DNA of 64,000 bases from Galerina marginata (Eukaryota; Basidiomycota; Agaricomycetes; Agaricales; Galerinaceae), in NCBI GenBank assembly GCA_023014335.1, contig JAECYW010000004.1, forward strand, positions 1,302,001 through 1,366,000. Reading direction: 5' to 3'. Below are positions 13,019 to 23,400 of this stretch, one piece after another. The notes under the pieces were generated by a model. The model made no database searches. It saw only the letters and a program-made list of their open reading frames with translations, and had not been told where the DNA came from. Numbering within the stretch: the stretch's first letter is position 1; the number at the start of each line of letters is the position of its first letter. Both the position numbers and the translations under genes were made by a program.

Positions 13019-13528
13019 ATGCGTTTCTCACTTTCCGCCATTACCCTTGTCGGTACCGCCGTGTTGTCAAGCGCGGCCGTACTACCTCGCGCGGGCCTGA
13101 AGCCAACGGGAATCGAAGCCCGCTACTATGATGTCGATGTCCTCAAGCGCACGGTCCCCGATGCGCCCATAGCCATCGAACACCGGGAACCGCAACTACG
13201 CACAAGGCGTCTGCACTCCAGGGAATTCCACGTCCCAGTTGAAGCTCGTCACTCCGAAAGCGATGTATACGAACGGGATGACATCTACGAGCGCATAGAC
13301 TCTGCGCCCAGAGTCGAACGCAGAGCACCTGCACCGGGCACAAGGCGCTTTCATGCTCGGGAGTTCCGCCGCCGCTTGCCAGTCGCGAGAAGTGAACACG
13401 AAGACGATATATACGAACGCGCAGTCCCAGTTGGGATAGTCGTGGTTGCACGAAGGGAGCCCCTACTGCGCTCCAGACGGATTCATTCCAGGGAATTCCG
13501 TAGTCCAATTGCGACTTATATCGAATGA
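13019..13528 (+). CDS. Small secreted repeat protein with dibasic (Kex2-type) sites
   Basis: Intronless, 169 residues. Residues 1-20 are a signal peptide (Arg at 2, hydrophobic core LSAITLVGTAVLSSAA). The mature part holds three imperfect repeats of about 45 residues, each with a REP/RAP start, TRR or SRR, a conserved H-S/A-R-E-F core, then proline and AR, the first two followed by an acidic spacer ending in YER. The cores read TRRLHSREF, TRRFHAREF and SRRIHSREF. Lys-Arg and Arg-Arg pairs occur at or between units, as in Kex2-processed fungal precursors. The protein is very rich in Arg and has no Cys after the signal, so it is not a hydrophobin-like fold. I know no named family with this repeat. 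A secreted structural or antimicrobial-like role would be guesswork. Confidence 0.7.
   Translation: MRFSLSAITLVGTAVLSSAAVLPRAGLKPTGIEARYYDVDVLKRTVPDAPIAIEHREPQLRTRRLHSREFHVPVEARHSESDVYERDDIYERIDSAPRVERRAPAPGTRRFHAREFRRRLPVARSEHEDDIYERAVPVGIVVVARREPLLRSRRIHSREFRSPIATYIE
13178..13513 (+). repeat. Three in-frame imperfect repeats in the secreted protein
   Basis: The core coding for xRRxHxREF recurs near 13203, 13339 and 13471, spaced about 130 bp apart. The DNA itself is similar (for example TCCAGGGAATTCC in units 1 and 3), so the gene grew by internal duplication. Confidence 0.7.
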
Positions 13529-14735
13529 GTAGGTTCAATGTTATTTTCGGCCTTGTCCACATCTGAATATCACATTTGTAGACGCCATCGTTTGGTTATC
13601 CTAAGGATCTAATAAAGGGCATACCATATCATTGAAATTTAAACTTGGAGGGGTATTCTGTATGAGGTTGGACATAGCAGCAACTGTAGCACACAGTTGT
13701 TACTTTTTTCCGAATACATTTATTCTCTTCCTCAGTCCCTTGTGATTCCGTTGAATGAACTGGTGATTAAAAGCCGCGTTGTGCAACAATTCAGCACTGG
13801 GATTGCTTTCCTTCGGGTCGCTAAGTTGGTAAGCACCTCACATTTGGAGTTGCCAAGACCAAGTATTAGAGTGTGGCGCGGTGGCTGTACTCCATCAAAA
13901 TCTTAAAATAGAAAGCGGCTTCCCATCCTAGGTTCAAGGTTGTTTCGCACAACGACGGAAGCTTTGATCTCTGTCTGAGGCCAGTCTGAGGGTAAGTGTA
14001 AAGAGTTGTACCGCGACCTTCGACCATAATTTGCTCTATAGAAGAACGACCTTCAGTTGCTCTTCAGTAATCATCTCGTTAGCTTTGACGCATCACCCTT
14101 GACGATAGTGACAGCAAGAAAGTCGAATAATGAGGCACTCCAATCAGTGACCGGAGTACCGAAGTGACTCAGCAGAGCCGTTGCCAGCTGAGAACATCCG
14201 TACGATCTTATACATACAGCTTCCAGTTTCAGAAAGGAAGTAACTGGCATGGCTCCCACATGCAGCTGGACCAGAACAAACAGTGATCTCGAGACTCATA
14301 AATTTGAGCGTGCTATTACTTATAATTTTTCTTTCTCTCTACCTGGCGTTTGCATATGTCCAGTGCCGAGGTGTCTTTGTAATTTAAATTTGGCGTTGGA
14401 GCAACCGCAACACCGCCACCATTGTTTGCCCAATGGCTGCATCGCCATCGCCCACACCAACGACACAAGGCTCAAGCTAAAAGGACGTGATCATTACAAG
14501 TTCGAAGGTGCTCATTCGGGTTTTAAGAATAATCGATGGCACTGCGTCAATGCTTACCCCTTGATTGAAGTTGATTCAGAGTTATTTCCTTTCTTCCATC
14601 TTCTGTTAAAAGTGCACACTGCACAGACGAAAGTAGTTGGGGCACACACACCGTCAAAGGACTTGCCATCCAATTCTAGGTTAAATATGGTGAAATGAGT
14701 CTGTTGAACAATGGACTAACCGGCGCGTCCTAGAG
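13529..14735. other. Intergenic, no supported gene
   Basis: About 1.2 kb between the secreted-protein gene and the transposon. The longest frame, 14249..14698 plus, is compositionally ordinary and shows no domain. Nothing else recognised. Confidence 0.45.
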
Positions 14736-14741
14736 TCAAGA
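14736..14741. repeat. Target site duplication, left copy (TCAAGA)
   Basis: TCAAGA directly precedes the left inverted repeat and recurs exactly at 15580-15585 immediately after the right one. Confidence 0.75.
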
Positions 14742-14802
14742 CAGGACCCCCGATTATTCAGAGGTAACTCAGATACAAAATTGGCAATTTCGGGCCAGAA
14801 AT

Positions 14803-14899
14803 AGGTGGACACATTTTTCGGGCCTCCGGCGGATTTTTTGGTGGACTTCGTACCCGACCCGAAATTTCGCCCATCTGTAGGTGGACTTTGTATCCGAGT
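14803..14899 (+). repeat. Left subterminal GGTGGAC array
   Basis: GGTGGAC occurs near 14804, 14840 and 14880, the last two followed by a TACCCGA or TATCCGA block. Same motif and orientation as the right-hand array. Confidence 0.6.
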
Positions 14900-15391
14900 T
14901 CAAAAAAATCTTAAAAAATCTCGAAAATTCCGAAAAAATTTTCTGCACCCTGTATTCGTACACTAGAGATCTGGTAGATGAGCAAACCGAGGAAGGCACA
15001 TGTGTGCTGTGGATCCCCTTAAATTCCTTCCATGATTCTGAGCCCAGATTTGCGAAGGAAGATACGAAACAGAGCTAACAGATGACGCCTCCGAAACCCA
15101 ACCATGTTTTACCACCTTCCCACCTCCGCGCTTTCGTACATGGTGAGAACTAGCCGGTGACTTGAGAGCGGGGTAAATGTTGCAAACGAGACAGAACACC
15201 AGTCCAAGCAGAAATAATATATTCAAGGTCTAGAAACATGGCACCATACCAAAAAAAGTTATTAAAAGTGGCCCAACTGACGAGTGAGCATTGTTCTGGT
15301 CAAAAAGTTGGTCTTTGGCACTGTCATGCACAGTGAATTTCCAGTTTCGGTAAGCCAGTGGCCCACGTCAGGCCGCTCACCGGGCCCATAC

Positions 15392-15555
15392 ATAGGTGGA
15401 CAGTATCCATGTTTAATCGGAGCGCTGTGTTCATAGGTGGACTTTGGATCCATGTAAAAAGCGAACAATGTTGGTCGTAGGTGGACGCTCCCGCCAACAG
15501 TATCCGGGTTCCGCGGCCTCCGGCCGCGGTTCTGTGGTGGACCCGTATCCGGGTC
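15392..15555 (+). repeat. Right subterminal GGTGGAC array
   Basis: GGTGGAC occurs near 15394, 15437, 15480 and 15536, each with a nearby TATCC or GATCC block. All copies face the same way as in the left array rather than mirroring it. Confidence 0.6.
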
Positions 15556-15579
15556 AGCTCTGTATAATCGGGGGTCCTG

Positions 15580-15585
15580 TCAAGA
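15580..15585. repeat. Target site duplication, right copy (TCAAGA)
   Basis: Exact copy of 14736-14741, abutting the right inverted repeat. Confidence 0.75.
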
Positions 15586-15603
15586 CGCGTCAACGATTAT
15601 ATA

Positions 15604-15613
15604 GTCACGTGAC
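15604..15613. promoter_or_regulatory. GTCACGTGAC palindrome
   Basis: A perfect 10 bp palindrome with a CACGTG core (bHLH or bZIP type site) lies 82 bp upstream of the start codon at 15696 and 18 bp beyond the transposon's right target duplication. Function is inferred only from motif and position. Confidence 0.45.
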
Positions 15614-15695
15614 ATGTCCGTGCACTAAAAAGACGTGAGGCCCAAATGGCTCTTGTCCCCAAACCACGACTATCCCCTGCTCATCGTCGTCAGTC

Positions 15696-17366
15696 ATGGC
15701 GACTATCGTAGAGCGCCCAATGTCGGCTCTCAGTGATATGCAGCCCACTTCTCAGCTCTCTCGCAGAGATTCCATCGAAATTATCGATGTTGACTCTTTT
15801 GACCACCTCGAAGGGTCAAGCTCGCAACCCCAACGGACCCGACCGACACCCCGGCACAGACCCCTTCAACGACGTCCGTGGAGTCAGCCAGAGACGATAT
15901 CTCTGATTGACAGTGACGACGAGGACGATTTTTTCCCTCAGATCCTTTCTAGTCATAGTCGGTATTCCTTTCACATGCTTGACGAACCTAATGCTCATTC
16001 TACGTTTGAAGACGTTGATCCAAATAGAAGCCACCGCCGCCTTATTTCTCCACCTCCGCGTACTGCAACTATTTCCAGTGTCATTCCTCCCGTTCCAACA
16101 TTACACCCCCAATATGCAGCCCAAACATCTTTGCCTATGAGGCTACAACCTCCCGCATACCCCTCTCCACCAGTCGTTTCCAGAAACGTGCCTTTCAATT
16201 TTGAGATGTCACCAGGACCCCCCGTGCGTGGGACCTCCATTGCCAGACGGCCAGAGCCTCGAGCTGCTCCTGTTTCACACCATCTCCCACCAATGGGTTT
16301 TGGTGGTGCTCTGATATCATCGAACCGAGAGCAGGCTATCCTACGACATTCACGTTCCGCAGCAGCAACCTCCAGAAGAAGAAATGCGAATAGAAATAAT
16401 TCCACAAGGCAGATCGGTGCCCTAGATTTTGCCCATTTTTTTGACGACGATTTGCCCCCCGCTATCCGTACATACTTGGCAACAGACGAATACGAGTCGA
16501 GACAGCGGAATAACTGGGGGCACGGCAGTCGTGACAAGGAAGAATATTACCAATCCTATACCCATCCTCCGCAACCGGAACCAGGATTCACTTTCGATTT
16601 TGCCCCCGAAGACGAGGATGTCCCACGCTCGCGCTTCTTCCCACCTACATCTATCGACGAGCCCATCATTCTGGACGACGATGACAACGAGAGATCACCA
16701 AACCCCCCTGCTGGGTCGTCATCGTACTCTGGCGCGCGAGAACGTAGCCCTGCAGGCAAACTTGACGCTTTGCTGGTGTGTGCCAAGTGCTTGGACCCTC
16801 TCATCCTCAACGCTGGTCTTGATCCTGAAGAGGCTCAATATAGACGTGTGTGGGGTCTGAGATGCGGTCATCTGATTGACGAGAAATGCCTCAATGAATT
16901 GGGACAGCCGCAAGAGGAGGATCAAGTGATAGACCGGAAAGGTAAAGGCAAGGCTAAAGCCGTGCAGAAGCACACCTATGGAGACGCCGTTCCCGAATTA
17001 CAGTCACTGGCAGAGGCAGAACCTCCCAACATCCGCACACGCCTCCGTTCACGCGTTGCCAATTTGTTTCAGTCATCGTCTTCATCCTCTGCCGACGCCG
17101 AAGCGTCTTCCTCTTCCTCGTCGGCTGTTGCTGCAGCTCTCGCCGAACTTGACGCTGTCGTCCCTCCTGCGAAACGACGCCGTGTCACGAACAAGAAAGC
17201 GAAGATCCAGGGAGAATTCGAGTGGCCCTGTCCCGTGGCCAACTGCGGCAGAGTGCATGTGAGCGTAAAGATCGACGGAATTTGGGGGCCTGAGAAGCAG
17301 AAAGACTTTAAGGGTGTGAAGGGGTTGCCCGCAGAGGCGAGGGGTGCTGTCGCTGTGTTTGCATAG
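15696..17366 (+). CDS. SUMO-interaction-motif protein with RING-like zinc ligands
   Basis: Intronless, 556 residues. Three candidate SIMs (hydrophobic core followed by acidic residues) stand out: IEIIDVDS at about 27-34, ISLIDSDDEDD at about 68-78 and PIILDDDDNE at about 323-332. The C-terminal part has zinc-type pairs: CAKC at about 361, LRCGH...C at about 388-397 and CPVANC at about 512. This resembles a RING finger whose last ligand pair is displaced by an Ser/Ala-rich insert of about 110 residues, which includes KRKGKGK-like and KRRR basic patches. The middle is Pro/Arg/Ser-rich and disordered. Several SIMs plus a RING is the plan of SUMO-targeted ubiquitin ligases (Slx5-Slx8, RNF4). The H-x5-C spacing is atypical, so E3 activity is uncertain. 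Confidence 0.65.
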   Translation: MATIVERPMSALSDMQPTSQLSRRDSIEIIDVDSFDHLEGSSSQPQRTRPTPRHRPLQRRPWSQPETISLIDSDDEDDFFPQILSSHSRYSFHMLDEPNAHSTFEDVDPNRSHRRLISPPPRTATISSVIPPVPTLHPQYAAQTSLPMRLQPPAYPSPPVVSRNVPFNFEMSPGPPVRGTSIARRPEPRAAPVSHHLPPMGFGGALISSNREQAILRHSRSAAATSRRRNANRNNSTRQIGALDFAHFFDDDLPPAIRTYLATDEYESRQRNNWGHGSRDKEEYYQSYTHPPQPEPGFTFDFAPEDEDVPRSRFFPPTSIDEPIILDDDDNERSPNPPAGSSSYSGARERSPAGKLDALLVCAKCLDPLILNAGLDPEEAQYRRVWGLRCGHLIDEKCLNELGQPQEEDQVIDRKGKGKAKAVQKHTYGDAVPELQSLAEAEPPNIRTRLRSRVANLFQSSSSSSADAEASSSSSSAVAAALAELDAVVPPAKRRRVTNKKAKIQGEFEWPCPVANCGRVHVSVKIDGIWGPEKQKDFKGVKGLPAEARGAVAVFA

Positions 17367-18076
17367 ATGGCATGGTTGCTGGACTGCCGGTGATTTTATT
17401 TCAGACGCATATCTTGTTTGTTTATTGCATACTGCATCAGCATTTTTCTCCTTCACGATTAACAAATAATACTTAGCACTGAAACTCATGCATGTACCAT
17501 AGTGATGTTATAAACCCGTATCACTTAGCCCGTCGGGTTCATTCATCAGCGGATAATGGATTACTTACTTTACGACGGCATTTAGAAAATTGCAATTTTG
17601 AGTGCTCAACAAATATCTAATGTAGCAAGCTTTGGTTGTTTCCAGGTAGATAAGAAGCTAACTAGTCGATAGCTAACCCGAACCTACTACCAAAACGTGT
17701 GGTGGTTGTCTAAGTTGGAGGACGCCTGTCAAAAGTCATCTCAAATGACTTTTGGCATGACCAGTCGATGAAGAGGACGATAGTAGAAGCCAAGGAGAAC
17801 CGAGAACCGATGAAAGACGCGACAGCATCATTCATATCCCAAAACCAGATGCGACATCAATGTAAAGAAGAGAGGGAAAACAGAACCAGATGCTTTGGAA
17901 TGCTGCGAGCGAGAGAAAGAAACCAAGGATTCCAGCACAGGGATTCCCGAATCAAGAGAAACCCTGAGTCTTGTGCTGGAAACTGCAGGGCATGCTGACA
18001 GAATGAAGGAAATAAATAAGATGTGATCATGATCATGCTGCGTGGATAGTTAAATCAACGCAGGATGTGTGTCGTT
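17367..18076. other. Convergent intergenic region with two hairpins
   Basis: Between the 3' ends of the SIM/RING gene and the DUF1996 gene. It contains a perfect 10 bp stem with a 5 nt loop at 17730-17754 (AAAAGTCAT / ATGACTTTT core) and a second 10 bp stem, TTCCAGCACA at 17930-17939 pairing with 17972-17981. No gene seen. Confidence 0.5.
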
Positions 18077-20437
18077 TCAGTTCGTGTCGAAGTGGAAGTG
18101 TGGCGGATGATTAATATTGGCTGAGCGGCGATGGTGATCGATCGCGCGCTTTTTTTTCTCCATTGCACGCTTCTTCTTGGATGAGCAGGTCTTACCCGAC
18201 GAGCTCGACGGTCCCACCTGTGCTGGAGCTGCGGCTGGAGACGATCCCACTACTGGGAGGGCAGCAGCTGGAGCTTTCGGCCCTCCAGGTGCGGCTGCTG
18301 GTGTCCCGGCAGCTGCTGGGGCAGCAGACGAAGCACCAAAAGGATGCAGCCCTGGAAGGGAAATAGACGGGATAGAGAAAGTCGGGATCGAGATGCTCGG
18401 GAATGAAAGACTCGGGAGGCCCGTGGTCGTCGGGTGCACCGCAGTTGTGGTGGTTGGCGCATGACTGGTTGTGGCTGGCGTTGTTGAAGGCGAAGCGGCG
18501 GCTGAGCTGGTAGCAGCGGGCGACGAAGCGGGAGTGGTTGCGGGAGTGGTTGCCGCAGAGCTTCCAGCAGCACCCGAGTTGGTCTGCGCAGGGGTTACAT
18601 CCGAGCCAGTGGCGGTGGGCGAGTCTCCGGTGTAAGCATAGATGGGGGAAAGGAGAGGCGGAGTAACGCTGTCCACGAACAATGTAGCCTTCTTGCCGTA
18701 GGGTTGGACAGGGTTGTTTCCGGGAAGCTTGAGGAGAGTGCCAGTAGCTGGACAAAGGATTATGAACCATTCATCAAGAGTGACAACAAGATGGGCTTAC
18801 TCTGCTCATCAATTGATTTGGTGATGCGGCAGTTTTTGCCCTGGTCCATGTTGAAAATGCCTTGGTCGACACAGCAGGTAGCGTCACCGAACTCGTTGCA
18901 GTGGCATTGATCAACAGCCCTTTGCAAAACACCAGCGTCCCATCCGTTGATGAAGTCGGCATGGTATCCGTACCCAGTGGGATCTCCGTACGAATAGCTA
19001 TCCAAAAAATTAGGAACTTGAGAATATCACATCAGGAGGGGCTAAACTTACACAAATGGCTGAGAGGTATTCCTGGCTTGAGACCTTACGTTGTCAAAAT
19101 CTGCAGACCCCCAGTAAACCTTGAGGGTGAAATTGTAGCTCAGTATCAGATCAAAATAGAGCTTGTTGAGTTCCCTTACCTCGATGAAGATACGTGGGAG
19201 GACAACTGGGAAGTTGGGGTCGCTGCATGTCCCTGTGTCAGGTCCTCCGGAGAGGAATGCAACGTGCGATTTGTGGTCAGCCGAGTCGAGGTTCTGTAAT
19301 AAGTTGTTTCATCAAGGGGTGTGCTCATGGTGTTTGGAAACAATGAACGAACCTTTCCATCCCAACAGCTTGGGAAGTTCTATGAATTCATAGCTAATTA
19401 GCTTCAGAAATTGATGAAGTAAAGTTGAACAACTCACAATCTGAGCACGGATACCAGACGGGCATTCCTTCGCTGGAAGTTCGTTGTGTTTGGTCGAGAC
19501 GCCGTTGAAGTCCAGGCAAAGGAAGGTAACCGCTTGTTGGGCAAAGCTATTTGGGTCATAAGTACGGAGAGTAGGGTCGCCTAAAGATTTGGTGGGTATT
19601 TATTGAGCGCCTATTTACATAGCGAATAATAGTGAAGCTTTGCTTACCGCTGAGCATGCGGAACTAATTTTCGGACAAAATAAAAGATCGTCAGGGATGG
19701 GGGAAGAAGCAGAATGAGGCAACCACTGACATCATCGGGGAAGGCAGTCGTCGTCCCTGGAGTGTCGCTGAACAAATAATCTGAAAACAGAATATTGGTG
19801 ACTGAAAGCAAATAGTAATGTTTTCCTCACAACTGTAAGGGAAAAAAAACCGTCAGTTGCATGGAAAGACATAATTAGATAAAAGCCGACGAACATGACG
19901 GCTCCACCGTTAAGACTGGTGAAGCTCCCATTGTTCCATCTTCAGGTTGATGGGTCAATGAAGGTCCGCGGACGTATGTAAATGCATCCTTACTGGAAAT
20001 AAAGGTGCTATAAAGCAACTTTCGTCAGCGAAGTCAAGGCAAAAAAACAATGGAAATGCTTACAGGGAACCAATAGGCAGACTTATCCTGCGGAATAGGA
20101 ATCGAAGAGCATTGACTCTGTCGCAAGGCGGCGGTGTTCGTTGTGAGTCTGAAATTGCTCCCGCCAAGAACTGGGAACAATTATCGTTAATTGAGTATTT
20201 TCGATCCGCCATCAAAATATTAATTAAGGAGATAAGCGCTACCCACCTGAATGGACATGGCCGGAGACTTTACCAGGATTGACGATGGGGTCCATACGTT
20301 CAGTCGTGATAAAATCCTCTGCAAAATGGGCGTCAATGTGGAGCTCCACTGGCTGCAAAGCAAAACAAACCGATTCCCATGAGCCAGTAGGCGTTTGCCG
20401 AGGCGACCGCGGCGGCCAAAGTCAACAAGAGCTTCAT
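18077..20437 (-). CDS. DUF1996 domain secreted protein with mucin-like tail
   Basis: On the minus strand the protein starts with a signal peptide (MKLLLTLAAAVASANAY) running directly into the DUF1996 signature DFITTERMDPIVNPGKVSGH and VHS. Later exons give CLDFNGVSTKHNELPAKECP, IRAQIVFPSCWDGKNLDSAD, GGPDTGTCSDPNFPVVLPRI, SYGDPTGYGYHADFINGWD and a Cys-rich CHCNEFGDATCCVD, all typical of the domain. The last exon (18077 up to about 18690) adds a Ser/Thr/Ala/Pro-rich, O-glycosylation-prone segment and a basic tail with KKKKRA repeats and His-rich end. About nine exons. DUF1996 proteins are abundant secreted fungal proteins without established biochemistry. A basic KKKR tail after a mucin stretch is unusual for a GPI protein, and no GPI signal is seen. 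Confidence 0.85.
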
Positions 20438-23400
20438 ATTGAAAGAGCGAGCGTGTTGTAGAAAAGACTGAGGGGCCCAGCTGAAGAAAACTGGGATAAG
20501 AGAGGGACGTTATAAAGGAAGGACAGGGACGGAAAGGAGGAGGGATGATGGAAGGAGGAGGCAAGAAGGACTGAAGCACCAACTCTACTCCTCCGAAGCG
20601 TAAAATACAACTTTGCGTCTGTTTGGCAAGGGCATAGATGCACTGACTGCAAACCCCCTGGATCACCTCATACCTCTGCGCGTCGGAATGACAGCCCGTG
20701 GAAGTTGGCGGGCTAAAAGTAGCTATCACCACTCTTCTTGTTACCATCCAAATTCGGATCGACAACGCCGCTGAAATATGTCTCCGGTTTGGCGGAATAA
20801 TCCTATTTCCTCGTATTGGCTATCTCGCCATTACATACGGGCCTTCGACATCTTCGAGGAAGAAGCGACCAGAAAGCGTGATAGAGGTCCTGCAGAAGCA
20901 TGGACACTCGTACATCATACTCATAAAACAAACAGGCATTACATGTGCTTGATCTTTGTTTTCCGCATCCCCGCCGCGCTGCTGACGAAAATAACAATGA
21001 TGATGCTGTTATGATGCTGTCGAAAAAAGCAAGACATACCATAATGACCGAGGCCAAATATGCTGTAATGTGACAGTTGAGCGTCCCACCTTATCGGAGA
21101 AATTGGCAATCCACCCGTAAAAACTTGACAGCATCGCTGTCGATTAATCAAAGAAAAGCCGACGCCTGCTCTTGGGTGGGTATATGTTCACGAATAATTA
21201 AATCAACGCGCCGTGTGCAGAGTGCTGACATGGGAACAAAACGAAAGCGAAAACATTCCGAGAGTCAAGGCCGTCATTTGGAACTTTCCCCTGTGAAACT
21301 CCGCATGCAGTGAATCAAATATCAACCAGCATCCAAATATCTGCTGCAATGTTCGGAAGCTTCGTTAGGAACCGAACAACGATCCTAAGATTTCGAACTG
21401 ACCTTTCTGAAAGTAAGCATTTTCTTTCGAAAACGCAAATCTTTTGCGCATGCTTTCAGTCTGAGAGGGATGCGCAAGGCCAGAATAGTTTCCAGAGAAA
21501 ACCGGTTCGCAATAAGATGAAACGCCTATTTGATCGTGACCGTTTCTTCTCAAATAATATGAAGAACACGAAGCTACTGGAAGACAGAGGATCAATCTAG
21601 GATACTTATCAGACTCGAATGAAGAAGTTACTCGCCTCCTTCTAGTAACTGTCTCTGAGTCGAGGTGTTACATATATTTCGTATGGGGCTCGGCGGTTTC
21701 AGGTTTGCTACTGCTCGAATGACGGCTATAGCCGCTGCGGAAGCGCAGGGATACATAACCTCCACCACCAGTTTACAAGATGTTTCTCGGAAGGAAGTAA
21801 TACGGCGGCGGCGGCGTCATTCTAGACAGAAAAAAAATTCAGTCCAGACAGGATAGGCAGGATAGAAAAATACCTGATGGCGCTTCCTCATCTCCTGATA
21901 GAAACGAGTATCAGCACTCGTGGGCAGAGCAGAGGGACCGTCTGCTTACCGAAACCTACATTCGAAGCTTTCAACGAGTAGCAAATGCCCCATAGTACTG
22001 AAGTAAGCGCGACCTCCATTCTGTTCCATTCCACCCCAGTGCGACTCCGACGACTAAAGCCAAGTGACCTTCGAAACAAAAATAGATCATATAGATAGAC
22101 CGCAAGAAAAAATCCATAAGAGAAGAGTTCTCCGGCTCCATCGACCAACATGGACAAGTGATCATCCCATCCAACAGCACTGCAGTTCCTGATCCACTCA
22201 AGACGCATCTAGATGCCATCACCTGAACGGTCGCCAAAGGCAGCCTCGCATTGGCAGTTCCCTCTCCTTTACGCGCCGTTTTCATTCAAACCAATCCTTC
22301 GAGAAAACAGGAACATCGAGAAGTCACAACGGCACTGCACTCATCATCCGCACCTTTGAGGACCGCAACCCAGGTCGCCGGTCACCCAAAAAATACGTGA
22401 CCAGAAAATTTTCAAGCAAAAATCGTCAATCCTTGGCCACCCGTACAACCCGCATCATAGCCCCAGCAAAACACTAGAGTTCATCAGCGACCTTCTAAAC
22501 AGAAATTCTGCTATCACAATATCCACTGCTGAGTGATAAACCGATCACAATTTTAACAAAGAGACTAGTTTAACCAGCCGATAAGCACAAGGGTATTCCC
22601 CATACCAGTGCTTCGCCCACAATCAGAATGAGGGGCAATTGCAATGGTCGGCCGTCGAAGATGATTGAACGGGCCAGATAAAATGAAAAAATGCCACCGC
22701 GGAAGAAGCTGCCTGACACCGCCACGCTAGGCAAGTTGCTGGTGTTGGAAGCCATCATCAGGATGACTACATTGCTGACTGGCGTCGACGGATAGATAAG
22801 ATAAGACTGCGCCAAGCTTGAGGCCACAAGTGATGCTTGTGCGGTAATTCCGCCAACACTCCTGGAAGAGAAACCTCGGAAACCTTGCTTCGCGCCCTGA
22901 TATGACCGCCGCTCCGGCGGAGTAGGAGAATCGCATATCCAGGACGCGGCCATGCCATTCGAATGGAAGGTATAGTACCTTTGAGTCCAAACAGCTGCGC
23001 AGTTCAAGAACTAGACGCGAAATAGCATCCCCATTCGACCTTACTCTACACTTTCCATCGCTCAAGGGGCTCTTCTCGCACGTAACGCGTAACATCGTGT
23101 GGCAAGGGGCATGGGCTCGGACGACGAAGGTTCATAACTCGACAGGGCGTGTACTCTCAATGGAACAAGAGGCTCAAGGACGTGGCTTCTCTCCCATCTT
23201 ATCCACGGAACACCCTCATTGTAGTCTTACGACTCTGTTCGTGGTGGCTTCGTAACTTGTCTTCCTGCTGTGTTCGAGTATGGTGCACGATTGTTCCCTT
23301 TCTCGATCACGATCGCGCCACATGAACAATTGATTTGTATTTCATGCTGCCCCCAGGCAGCTGGGGCGAATGAAGCAGTTACCCAGAAACATCATTCGGG

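Larger units (their letters stand above)
14742..15579. mobile_element. Non-autonomous DNA transposon (MITE-like), 838 bp
   Basis: The ends are inverted repeats of 22 bp, 14742-14763 and 15558-15579, beginning CAGGACCCCCGATTAT and differing at one position. A 6 bp direct repeat TCAAGA flanks them on both sides, the footprint of a cut-and-paste insertion. The interior has no open frame that could be a transposase. It does carry a reiterated GGTGGAC motif, usually followed by a TATCC- or ACCCG-like block, in the subterminal 180 bp or so at each end; such arrays commonly bind the transposase. The 6 bp duplication and CAGGA terminus do not let me name a superfamily; hAT would give 8 bp. It is a passenger needing transposase from elsewhere. 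Confidence 0.75.

Noticed and set aside
14249..14698. 149-codon plus-strand frame
   Set aside because: No recognisable domain and no similarity to neighbours; length is within chance for this composition.
14881..15078. 65-codon frame inside the transposon
   Set aside because: Lies across subterminal motifs and has no transposase-like residues.
21310..21600. 96-codon frame in the gene-poor region
   Set aside because: No family, no splice signals linking it to other frames.
22570..23007. 145-codon minus frame with a hydrophobic end
   Set aside because: Looked like a membrane-protein exon, but the first codon is TTG and no adjoining exon extends the hydrophobic pattern. Unproven.
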